DNA of 64,000 nt from Streptomyces sp. SAI-127 (lineage in GTDB: Bacteria; Actinomycetota; Actinomycetes; Streptomycetales; Streptomycetaceae). Where the stretch lies: contig NZ_JARXYJ010000001.1 of NCBI RefSeq assembly GCF_029894425.1, forward strand, positions 4,278,001 to 4,342,000, given 5' to 3'. A model generated the notes under the pieces. The model ran no database searches. It was given only the letters and a program-made list of their open reading frames with translations, and was not told the origin of the DNA. How positions within the stretch are numbered: the stretch's first letter is position 1; every line of letters starts with the position of its first letter. Both the position numbers and the translations under genes were made by a program. This document shows positions 8,499 to 15,861 of this stretch, one piece after another.

Positions 8499-9875
8499 TC
8501 ACACCGGGTCGGGTATCGGAAGCGGCCGCTTCTCGATGGCCGCCGCCATCACCTCCGGGAACAGGTCGGGAGTGCAGGCGAAGGCCGGTGCGCCCAGCGC
8601 GGCGAGCGCGGCCGCGTGCTCCCGGTCGTAGGCGGGCGCCCCCTCGTCCGACAGCGCGAGCAACGTGACGAACTGCACCCCGGACGCCTTCATCGCCGCG
8701 ACCCGCTTCAGCATCTCGTTGCGTATGCCGCCCTCGTAGAGGTCGCTGATCAGCACCATCACCGTCTCCGCGGGCCGGGTGATCTGCGACTGGCAGTACG
8801 CCAGCGCCCGGTTGATGTCCGTGCCGCCGCCGAGCTGGGTACCGAACAGCACGTCCACCGGGTCGTCGAGTTGATCGGTGAGATCGACGACCGCCGTGTC
8901 GAAGACGACGAGCCGCGTGTCGATCGACCGCATGGAGGCCAGGACCGCACCGAACACGGATGCGTAGACGACGGACGCCGCCATGGACCCCGACTGGTCG
9001 ATGCAGAGAACGACCTCCTTCTTCACCGACCGGGAGGCCCGGCCGTATCCGATCAGCCGCTCCGGCACGATCGTCCGGTACTCCGGGAGGTAGTGCTTGA
9101 GATTGGCCGAGATCGTGCGGTTCCAGTCGATGTCGTGGTGGCGCGGCCGGCTGATCCGGGCGCTGCGGTCGAGGGCACCGGTGAGCGTGGCGCGGGTGCG
9201 AGTGGCGAGCCGCTTCTCCAGGTCCTCGACGACCTTGCGCACGACGGCCCGTGCCGTCTCCTTCGTCGTCTCCGGCATCGCCTTGTTGAGCGACAGCAGC
9301 GTGCCGACCAGGTGCACGTCGGCCTCCACCGCCTCCAGCATCTCCGGCTCGAGGAGCAAGGTGGACAACCCGAGCCGGTCGATGGCGTCCCGCTGCATGA
9401 CCTGGACGACGGAGGAGGGGAAGTACGTCCGGATGTCCCCGAGCCACCGCGCCACGGACGGCGCCGAGGCCCCGAGTCCCGCCGAACGGTCCTTCCCCGC
9501 CTGTCCCTTCCCGTCCCCCCTGCCGTAGAGCGCGGTCAACGCCCCGTCCATCGCGGCATCCTGCCCATTGAGCGTGCACCCGGTCCCATCGGCCGCCTCC
9601 CCACCCAGCACAAGCCGCCAACGCCGCAACCGCTCGTCCGCGGGGGCTGTGGTGGAAGAGGCGGGGGCGGAGGAGGCCGGCGAGGAAGAGGCGGAGGAGG
9701 CAGGGGCGGAGGAGGAGGCAGTGAAGGAGGTGGCGGTGAGGGCGTTGACCGGAACCAGCGCCGGGGCCGACGCCGGGCCCTTGCTCGGATGCCGCGCTGG
9801 ATTCATCCGCGGGCGCGGGCTCCTGGCCGGATCCGTCGTCTCCGGCGTCGTCAGGTCGTTCGGCTCGGTCGTCAT
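8499..9875 (-). CDS. vWA-domain protein of a MoxR-associated system
   Basis: 458 residues from ATG at 9875. Residues 1-80 are Ser/Ala/Pro-rich linker. Residues about 85-280 are a helical region (WLGDIRTYFPSSVVQVMQRD). The C-terminal third is a von Willebrand A domain with a MIDAS motif DQSGS (293-297), a Thr loop (GGGTDINRAL) and Asp in LISDLYEGG. Proteins of this CoxE-like type partner MoxR AAA ATPases in metal-dependent assembly or remodelling. It is the last gene of the minus-strand arm, joined by an ATGA overlap to a tiny ORF. Domain assignment is secure; substrate unknown. Confidence 0.88.
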   Translation of the reverse strand: MTTEPNDLTTPETTDPARSPRPRMNPARHPSKGPASAPALVPVNALTATSFTASSSAPASSASSSPASSAPASSTTAPADERLRRWRLVLGGEAADGTGCTLNGQDAAMDGALTALYGRGDGKGQAGKDRSAGLGASAPSVARWLGDIRTYFPSSVVQVMQRDAIDRLGLSTLLLEPEMLEAVEADVHLVGTLLSLNKAMPETTKETARAVVRKVVEDLEKRLATRTRATLTGALDRSARISRPRHHDIDWNRTISANLKHYLPEYRTIVPERLIGYGRASRSVKKEVVLCIDQSGSMAASVVYASVFGAVLASMRSIDTRLVVFDTAVVDLTDQLDDPVDVLFGTQLGGGTDINRALAYCQSQITRPAETVMVLISDLYEGGIRNEMLKRVAAMKASGVQFVTLLALSDEGAPAYDREHAAALAALGAPAFACTPDLFPEVMAAAIEKRPLPIPDPV

Positions 9876-10051
9876 CCCCGTGCTCCCGTCCGGAACCGGT
9901 CCCAGAGCGGGACCACGGCCACGCCGGTCACCGGGCCGTGTTTCGCCCGGGACCCGGCCCTGTGCCCGGACGACTCTCCGCGCCCGCCCTCGACAGCGGT
10001 GGCTGTCCTGTCGCCCCCGCCTCCCGGAGTCCGCGATACCTCGGTCATCAT
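9872..10051 (-). CDS. Possible 59-residue coupled small ORF between DUF5682 and vWA genes
   Basis: It starts MMTEVSRTPGGGDRTA with an ATG that overlaps the DUF5682 stop (GGATGATG). It ends in a TGA overlapping the vWA start (GGATGACG). Both junctions are stop/start overlaps typical of translational coupling. The product is basic and Gly/Arg-rich, ending VVPLWDRFRTGARG. Third-position G+C is somewhat lower than in neighbours. It could be a real small component or just a bridging frame that keeps ribosomes moving. No homologue recognised. Confidence 0.4.
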   Translation of the reverse strand: MMTEVSRTPGGGGDRTATAVEGGRGESSGHRAGSRAKHGPVTGVAVVPLWDRFRTGARG

Positions 10052-12870
10052 CCCGCCACCCCCGCAAGGTCGTTGTCGTCGGCGTTCGCCACATCGTCGT
10101 CGTGGTCGTCGTCCAGGCCGAGCAGCAGCCGCAGCACCGGCAGCACTGCGTCCGCCCGGTCAACGTCGAGGTCGGCCCCGAAACCCGGTATACCGGCCCC
10201 CGCCCCGGCCGCAGTCCCCCGCTGCCCCGGCCCTCGCCGGACCAGTTCGCCCAGGGTCCGGCGTACTCCCGGCTCGTACGCCGAGAACGTGCGCCGCAGC
10301 AGCGGCAGCACATCGGTGAACGCCTCCGCCGGAACCCCGGTCAGCCAGGCGTCGACCAGTCCGAGCAGCCGCTCGTCGTGCACGAGAAGCATCCCGCCGC
10401 CGGACCCACCACCGACGAAACCCTCGATCCACGCGGCCGCGTCCCCCGGCGCCGTCCCCGGCGAGAGCACGAGACCCATGAGCCGCGCCGCCTCGTCCTG
10501 CGCCAGCTCCCCGTCGTCCAGCAGCAGCCGCACAGCCCGCCCCCGAATGACACCGGGCACGGTGTCCCGCAGGGACAGCACCTTGAGCACGGCCTGCCAA
10601 CGGCCACGGAGGCCGCGGTGAGCCGGAGCCGGGGCATCTCCCGTGTCGTCCGGCCCGGCCACGGCGGTGGCAGCCGGAAGATCCTGTCCCGGTACGGCCG
10701 TTGCCGGGCCCGGGCCGTCCTTCCCCCTTACGGTCGCGGACGGGCCACTCGCATCGCCGCCACCCTGCCCCGAACCCCCGGGCGGGTCCTGTCCCGGGGG
10801 CGCCACCTCGCCCAGCAGTCCCACCGCCCCATGGACGGCGTCCACATGACGCCGCATCTCCTCCGCCGCCTCCGCGTCCAGCGCGGCACAGGCCGGGGGC
10901 AGGCCGACGAAGACCCGCTCGGCGAGGCCCGCGGCGACCTCCGTCAGCGCACCGGTGTCGGTGCCGCGCACATCGCCGTAGCGCAGGGAACGGACGAGGG
11001 CCGGCAGTGCCTGGGCGAGATGGCCGACGTCCGCGTCCAGCGCGGCGCGGTCGGCGAGGATCTGCATCACCGTGGGCAGGGCGTCCGGGAGTTCGGCCAG
11101 CAGACAGCGCTCGGCGAGAGCGGTGACGTCGGCGAGTCCCGACGCGGAGACGGCGTCCGCCTCCGCCTTGGCCGTCGCGGCGGCGAGCACGGTCGTGCCC
11201 CACACCCCCGCCTCGGCGACCCGCACAGACAGCTCCGGCTCCCACCGCAGCCGCCATGTCTCCCGGAACGTGCCCGTGCTCCCCCGCGAGGCCGCCGGTT
11301 CACCCCACGCCACGCCCAGCAGCCGCAGCCGGTGCAGCAGCCTGCTGCGCTCGGCGTCGTTCTCCTTGCGCAGGTCGAGCTCCAACTCCCGCTCCAGCGC
11401 CTCCGGTTTGAGCCGAAGCCGCCGCTGGATCCGGTCGAGGTCACGCTGCAACGGCACCGCGGGCGCCGCCCGCGGCACCTCCCCCAGGACGTCCCCCACC
11501 ACCAGCCGGTCGTGCACCAGCGCCAACGGCACGTCCGAGCCCTCGCACATCACCGCCCGCACCGCGTCGGTCGTCTCGCTCAGGCCGGGCAGGGGACGGC
11601 CGCGCATCGCCGCCAGCGTCTCGGCCAGCCGTACGGCCTCGATGACGTGTGCCGAGGACACGATCCGGTCCTCGTCCCGCAGCAGCCCCGCCACCTTGGT
11701 CAGCCACCGCTCGACGGGCCGGTCCGGCGCGCCGAACAGATGCCCGTACCAGCCGGGCGAGTCGATCCCCGCGCCGTAGCCGCTGTGCCGCGAGAGCCTG
11801 CGGTACGTCCACGGCACCCACGTCATGTCCGCCTTGACCTTGGGGAGCCCCTTCAGCAGCGCCTTGTCGCCGGCGACCGTGCTCTTCCGCCGCAGCGCGG
11901 GCACGTGCCAGGCCCCGCACACCACGGCCACGTCGTCCCCGAACTCCCGCTGCGCCGCCCGCACCTGGAGCCGCATGTACGCCTCCCGCACGAGGTCCCG
12001 GTCATGTCCGCCGGTTCCGTACGTCTCCCGCAGCACCCCCATCGCTTCTTCCAGCACGGTGAACGGCTCGAAGACGTCCCCCTGCCCCGTCCCCCGGTGC
12101 TCCACGACGTCCTCCCACCACCGCTCGGGATCGTCGTATCCGGCGGCCTCGGCGAGCACACCGAGCGGATCGACACGGACGGCGGCATGAGCGGCGGGCC
12201 CGTCCTCCGCAGCGTCCTCGCCGGACGGGCCGGTGCCCTGAGCGTCCTGGGGCGCCTCGGACCGACTCGCCTCCGGCATCTCGCCGGCGGGGTCGTCCGG
12301 TCGGCCCGCCGGGCCTTCGTCCCCCTCGTCCCTCCGCCACGCCAAGGTGTGCGTCGCCGGCAGGTCGATGAAACGGGCCGGGACGTCGTGGTCCAGCGCC
12401 CAGCGGATCGCCACCCATTCCGGGGAGAACTCGGCAAGCGGCCAGAACGCCGAACGGCCGGGCTCGTCCACGGCGTGGGCGAGGAGGGCCACGGGCGGTC
12501 GCATGTCCTCCTCGGCGGCCAGCGGGATCAACGCGTCGGCCTCGGGCGGCCCCTCGATCAGTACGACCCGGGGCCGGGCCGCGTCCAACGCCGCCCGCAC
12601 GGACCGCGCCGACCCGGGCCCGTGATGCCGCACCCCGAGCAGCAACGGCCCCGCACCGGCCCCCCGGCTCCCGTGAACACCGACGCCGGTCACTCCCCCG
12701 CTCCTGGACACACCGCCTCCGTCCATTCCCTCTGCAGCCGACGCGCGGGAGTCCCTCCCTCCGTCGCGCGCACCCCCGCTTCCCGGGCCGCCGGCACCAG
12801 ACGTCCCCGCACTCCCGAACCCCCCGGAGCCGCCAGTCCTCCCGCTCCCGACCTCACCTACGCCCGTCAC
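10048..12870 (-). CDS. DUF5682 family protein of the MoxR/vWA island
   Basis: About 940 residues. I chose GTG at 12870 because GGAGGGGAGGGGG lies just upstream. The first ~70 residues are Gly/Ser-rich. The conserved domain begins at PLLLGVRHHGPGSARSVRAA, followed by VLIEGPPEADALIPLA, AHAVDEPGRSAFWPLAEFSPEW and VVCGAWHVPALR, matching the DUF5682 pattern found beside MoxR and vWA genes. The C-terminal half is helical, with an acidic tail (LDDDHDDDVANADDNDL). It has no transmembrane segment. The long stretch around residues 150-220 is low complexity. Its biochemical role is unknown. Confidence 0.85.
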   Translation of the reverse strand: MTGVGEVGSGRTGGSGGFGSAGTSGAGGPGSGGARDGGRDSRASAAEGMDGGGVSRSGGVTGVGVHGSRGAGAGPLLLGVRHHGPGSARSVRAALDAARPRVVLIEGPPEADALIPLAAEEDMRPPVALLAHAVDEPGRSAFWPLAEFSPEWVAIRWALDHDVPARFIDLPATHTLAWRRDEGDEGPAGRPDDPAGEMPEASRSEAPQDAQGTGPSGEDAAEDGPAAHAAVRVDPLGVLAEAAGYDDPERWWEDVVEHRGTGQGDVFEPFTVLEEAMGVLRETYGTGGHDRDLVREAYMRLQVRAAQREFGDDVAVVCGAWHVPALRRKSTVAGDKALLKGLPKVKADMTWVPWTYRRLSRHSGYGAGIDSPGWYGHLFGAPDRPVERWLTKVAGLLRDEDRIVSSAHVIEAVRLAETLAAMRGRPLPGLSETTDAVRAVMCEGSDVPLALVHDRLVVGDVLGEVPRAAPAVPLQRDLDRIQRRLRLKPEALERELELDLRKENDAERSRLLHRLRLLGVAWGEPAASRGSTGTFRETWRLRWEPELSVRVAEAGVWGTTVLAAATAKAEADAVSASGLADVTALAERCLLAELPDALPTVMQILADRAALDADVGHLAQALPALVRSLRYGDVRGTDTGALTEVAAGLAERVFVGLPPACAALDAEAAEEMRRHVDAVHGAVGLLGEVAPPGQDPPGGSGQGGGDASGPSATVRGKDGPGPATAVPGQDLPAATAVAGPDDTGDAPAPAHRGLRGRWQAVLKVLSLRDTVPGVIRGRAVRLLLDDGELAQDEAARLMGLVLSPGTAPGDAAAWIEGFVGGGSGGGMLLVHDERLLGLVDAWLTGVPAEAFTDVLPLLRRTFSAYEPGVRRTLGELVRRGPGQRGTAAGAGAGIPGFGADLDVDRADAVLPVLRLLLGLDDDHDDDVANADDNDLAGVAG

Positions 12871-13192
12871 ACCGTCCCCCTCCCCTCCGGGGCCACTTGG
12901 AGTCGTCCTCGACGACCGTCCCGATCCCGCCCTTGCCGCCGTCCCGCTCAAGCCCTGCCACACCCGTCCCCCTTGCCTCCGCGACCCCGGCCATCCGAAT
13001 CGAAGCCCTCGCGGCCCTCCCCGCAGTCCGAACCGAGCCCCTGCGACCGTCCCCGGCCCTCCGCATCAAAGCCCCGCCCCCGTCCCCGCCACCCCGTACG
13101 CCCACGACCGACGAGTCACCCCCCGCCCACATGCCCCCGCGCCACCCGCCTGGATTCCCGCCCGTGCGGCCCATCCCCAGGTCTTCGTTCAC
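12854..13192 (-). CDS. Possible Gly/Arg-rich 112-residue ORF between MoxR and DUF5682
   Basis: GTG at 13192 overlaps the MoxR stop (GCGTGA), and the stop at 12854 overlaps the DUF5682 start region. The product starts VNEDLGMGRTGGNPGGW and is almost wholly Gly, Arg, Ala and Asp. The arrangement suggests coupling, but composition gives no family signal. It may be noncoding spacer or an N-terminal extension misread. Confidence 0.3.
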   Translation of the reverse strand: MNEDLGMGRTGGNPGGWRGGMWAGGDSSVVGVRGGGDGGGALMRRAGDGRRGSVRTAGRAARASIRMAGVAEARGTGVAGLERDGGKGGIGTVVEDDSKWPRRGGGRCDGRR

Positions 13193-14319
13193 GCGCTCAC
13201 CTCCCGGCAAGCCCGGTAGAAGTCCTTCCAGCCGTCCCGCTCGCGGACGACCGCCTCCAGGTACTCCTGCCAGATGACCCGGTCGGCCGCCGGATCGCGG
13301 ACGACGGCGCCGAGGATGCCCGCGGCGACGTCCCCGGCCCGCAGGACGCCGTCGCCGAAGTGGGCGGCGAGGGCGAGGCCGTTGGTGACGACGGAGATGA
13401 CCTCGGCCGTCGACAGCGTGCCGCTGGGCGACTTGAGCTTCGTACGGCCGTCGGACGTCATCCCGTCGCGCAGCTCGCGGAAGACCGTCACGACACGACG
13501 GATCTCCGCGACGCCGTCGGGCGCGGCCGGCAGATCGAGCGAGCGGCCGATCTGGTCGACGCGGCGCGAGACGATGTCGACCTCGGCCTCGACGCTCTCC
13601 GGCAGCGGCAGCACGACCGTGTTGAAACGGCGGCGCAGAGCGCTGGAGAGGTCGTTGACCCCACGGTCGCGGTCGTTGGCCGTGGCGATGAGGTTGAAGC
13701 CGCGGACCGCCTGCACCTCCTGGCCCAGCTCCGGTATCGGCAGCGTCTTCTCGGACAGGATGGTGATCAGCGAGTCCTGCACGTCGGCCGGGATACGGGT
13801 CAGCTCCTCGACCCGGGCCGTCATCCCCTCCGCCATGGCCCGCATCACGGGGCTGGACACGAGGGCGTCGCGGCTCGGGCCGTTGGCGAGCAGCTGGGCG
13901 TAGTTCCAGCCGTAGCGGATCGCCTCCTCCGGGGTGCCCGCGGTGCCCTGCACGAGCAGCGTCGAGTCGCCGCTGACCGCCGCGGCCAGGTGCTCGGAGA
14001 CCCAGGTCTTCGCGGTGCCGGGCACGCCCAGCAGGAGCAGGGCGCGGTCGGTGGCGAGGGTGGTGACGGCGACCTCGACGAGCCGGCGCGGCCCCACGTA
14101 CTTCGGAGTGATCACCGTGCCGTCCGGCAGGGTGCCGCCGAGCAGGTACGTCGCCACCGCCCACGGCGACAGCTTCCAGCGGACCGGGCGCGGGCGGTCG
14201 TCCTGAGCGGCCAGCGCGGCGAGTTCACCGGCGAAGGCGTCCTCGGCATGCGGCCGCAACGCCTCGTCCGGCTCCCCCTGCTTCGGTTCCACGGACGTCG
14301 GTTCAACAGACACAGTCAT
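13189..14319 (-). CDS. MoxR-family AAA+ ATPase
   Basis: 376 residues from ATG at 14319 (GGAGGGGGCC upstream). The Walker A motif GVPGTAKT is at residues 98-105. A MoxR-like insert (GTAGTPEEAIRYGWNYAQLL) and sensor-type segment FNLIATANDRDRGVNDL follow, then an arginine-finger region ALRRRFN. MoxR ATPases act as chaperones that remodel or insert cofactors in partner complexes with vWA proteins. It heads the minus-strand arm (MoxR, DUF5682, vWA) and is divergent from the SWIM gene. A PafBC-like promoter motif at 14363-14385 would give a leader of about 37 bases. Confidence 0.93.
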   Translation of the reverse strand: MTVSVEPTSVEPKQGEPDEALRPHAEDAFAGELAALAAQDDRPRPVRWKLSPWAVATYLLGGTLPDGTVITPKYVGPRRLVEVAVTTLATDRALLLLGVPGTAKTWVSEHLAAAVSGDSTLLVQGTAGTPEEAIRYGWNYAQLLANGPSRDALVSSPVMRAMAEGMTARVEELTRIPADVQDSLITILSEKTLPIPELGQEVQAVRGFNLIATANDRDRGVNDLSSALRRRFNTVVLPLPESVEAEVDIVSRRVDQIGRSLDLPAAPDGVAEIRRVVTVFRELRDGMTSDGRTKLKSPSGTLSTAEVISVVTNGLALAAHFGDGVLRAGDVAAGILGAVVRDPAADRVIWQEYLEAVVRERDGWKDFYRACREVSA

Positions 14320-14362
14320 GGCTGAGGCCCCCTCCAGCTCGGCCGGTTCGGATCTGTCACCA

Positions 14363-14385
14363 ACCGTGCACCACGCCACTGACAA
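14363..14385 (-). promoter_or_regulatory. RecA-NDp/PafBC-type promoter for the MoxR arm
   Basis: On the minus strand TTGTCAGTG (14385-14377), eight bases, then CACGGT (14368-14363). The consensus for PafBC-dependent DNA-damage promoters is TTGTCRGTG-N8-TANNNT. The upstream element is perfect and the -10 has one mismatch. Confidence 0.55.
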
Positions 14386-14444
14386 TGCGATCCGACCTGC
14401 GGAAACGTGCTCACGAGGGTCGGCTCGGGGCCGATTGTCAGTGG
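14376..14444. repeat. 11-bp inverted repeat spanning the divergent promoters
   Basis: ccactgacaat (14376-14386) and attgtcagtgg (14434-14444) are perfect inverted copies separated by 47 bp. Each arm contains the TTGTCAGTG element, so the repeat reflects two divergent promoters of the same class. Confidence 0.8.
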
Positions 14445-14457
14445 GGGGATCTACCTT
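14435..14457 (+). promoter_or_regulatory. RecA-NDp/PafBC-type promoter for the SWIM arm
   Basis: TTGTCAGTG (14435-14443), eight bases, TACCTT (14452-14457): a full match to TTGTCRGTG-N8-TANNNT. Initiation about 7 bases later would fall on or next to the ATG at 14465, predicting a leaderless transcript. Confidence 0.68.
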
Positions 14458-14464
14458 CGATGTC

Positions 14465-15820
14465 ATGACTCAGCAGGGGGTGCGCTGGACGGCGGATCAG
14501 GTGCTGGCACTGGCGCCTGACGCCTCGTCACGCAAAGCGGGAAGCAAACTCGGCGCGGCCGGGCCATGGTCCGAGGCGGGGAGTTCCGACGAGGGGACGG
14601 TGTGGGGACTGTGCAAGGGCAGTGGCAGCAAGCCGTATCAGACGGTCATCGACATCGCGGACGCGGCAGGGCCCGCGTACAAGTGCAGTTGCCCGAGCCG
14701 CAAGTTCCCGTGCAAGCACGCGCTCGGGCTGCTGCTGCTCTGGGCGGGCGGGGAGGGAGCGGTGCCGCCGGGGCCGACGCCGGACTGGGCGGACCAGTGG
14801 ATAGAGGGGAGAAGGCAGCGCGCGCAGGAGAAGCGGGAGGCGGGCGCCGGAGGCGCAGCCGCCGGGTCCGGTGATCCGGAGGCGGCGCGGCGCAGGGCGG
14901 AGCGCCGGGCCGTGCGGATCACGGCGGGTGCGACGGAGCTGGAGCAGCGGCTGGCGGACCTGCTGCGCGGCGGCCTGGCGGGGGCGGAGCAGGCGGGGTA
15001 CGGCATGTGGGAGGAGACGGCGGCCCGCATGGTCGACGCGCAGGCACCGGGACTCGCCGCCCGGGTGCGGGAGTTGGGCGCTATCCCCTCGTCCGGTCCG
15101 GGCTGGCCGGTGCGGCTGCTGGAGGAGTGCGCCCTCATCCACCTCCTCGACCAGGGCTGGCTGCGCCGCGAGCGGCTGCCGGACGGTCTCGCGTCGACGG
15201 TGCGTTCCCGGATCGGCCTGCCCGCCTCGGCGGACGGCCCCGCGATACGGGACCGCTGGCTGGTCCTCGCCCAGTACGACACGGCGGACGCCCGTCTGAC
15301 GACCCGCCGGATCTGGCTGCACGGCACGGACTCGAGCCGTACGGCACTGCTCCTCTCCTACGGCGCCGCCGGCCGCGCCCCCGAACTGGCGCTGCCGGTG
15401 GGGCTGGAGCTGGAGGCGGAGGTGTCCGCCTATCCCGGTACCGGTCAGTTGCGGGCAGCGCTCGGCGAGCAGTTCGCACCGCCCTCCCCCACGGCGACCC
15501 GCCCACCGGGAGTGACGACCGAGCAGGCGGCCGCCCGCTACGGCGAGGCACTGCGGGACGACCCGTGGCTGGATTCCGTCCCCGTCACCCTGGACCGGGT
15601 GATACCGGCCCCGGACGGTGACTCCTGGCAACTGGCGGACACCGAGGGCGACTCGGCCCTGCCGCTCACCGCCTCCGCCCGTTCCCGCCCGGGCCTGTGG
15701 CGTCTGGTCGCGCTCTCGGGCGGCGCCCCGGTCAAGGTCTTCGGCGAGTGCGGCCACCGCGGCTTCACCCCGCTGACGGCCTGGCCGGAGGGGGCGGGCG
15801 AGGCGGTGCCGCTGTGCTGA
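14465..15820 (+). CDS. SWIM zinc-finger protein of the MoxR/vWA island
   Basis: 451 residues from ATG at 14465 (MTQQGVRWTADQVLALAPDA). The SWIM zinc ligands are C74, C76, C83 and H85 in YKCSCPSRKFPCKHALGLLL. Following the finger is an Arg/Glu-rich helix, then alpha/beta segments with no recognised fold (WLVLAQYDTADARLTTRRIW). SWIM domains bind DNA or protein and occur in recombination and ubiquitin-ligase factors. It is first in the plus-strand arm, 41 bp ahead of the DUF5691 gene. Its promoter resembles PafBC-dependent promoters, and the predicted mRNA is leaderless. Confidence 0.88.
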   Translation: MTQQGVRWTADQVLALAPDASSRKAGSKLGAAGPWSEAGSSDEGTVWGLCKGSGSKPYQTVIDIADAAGPAYKCSCPSRKFPCKHALGLLLLWAGGEGAVPPGPTPDWADQWIEGRRQRAQEKREAGAGGAAAGSGDPEAARRRAERRAVRITAGATELEQRLADLLRGGLAGAEQAGYGMWEETAARMVDAQAPGLAARVRELGAIPSSGPGWPVRLLEECALIHLLDQGWLRRERLPDGLASTVRSRIGLPASADGPAIRDRWLVLAQYDTADARLTTRRIWLHGTDSSRTALLLSYGAAGRAPELALPVGLELEAEVSAYPGTGQLRAALGEQFAPPSPTATRPPGVTTEQAAARYGEALRDDPWLDSVPVTLDRVIPAPDGDSWQLADTEGDSALPLTASARSRPGLWRLVALSGGAPVKVFGECGHRGFTPLTAWPEGAGEAVPLC

Positions 15821-15861
15821 ACGGAACTGACCGAGCCCCCGACCGGACGGAAAGGAACCCC

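Noticed and set aside
9568..14325. Plus-strand open frame of about 1580 codons over the MoxR island
   Set aside because: Antisense to MoxR, DUF5682 and vWA genes, with no domain signature and shadow composition.
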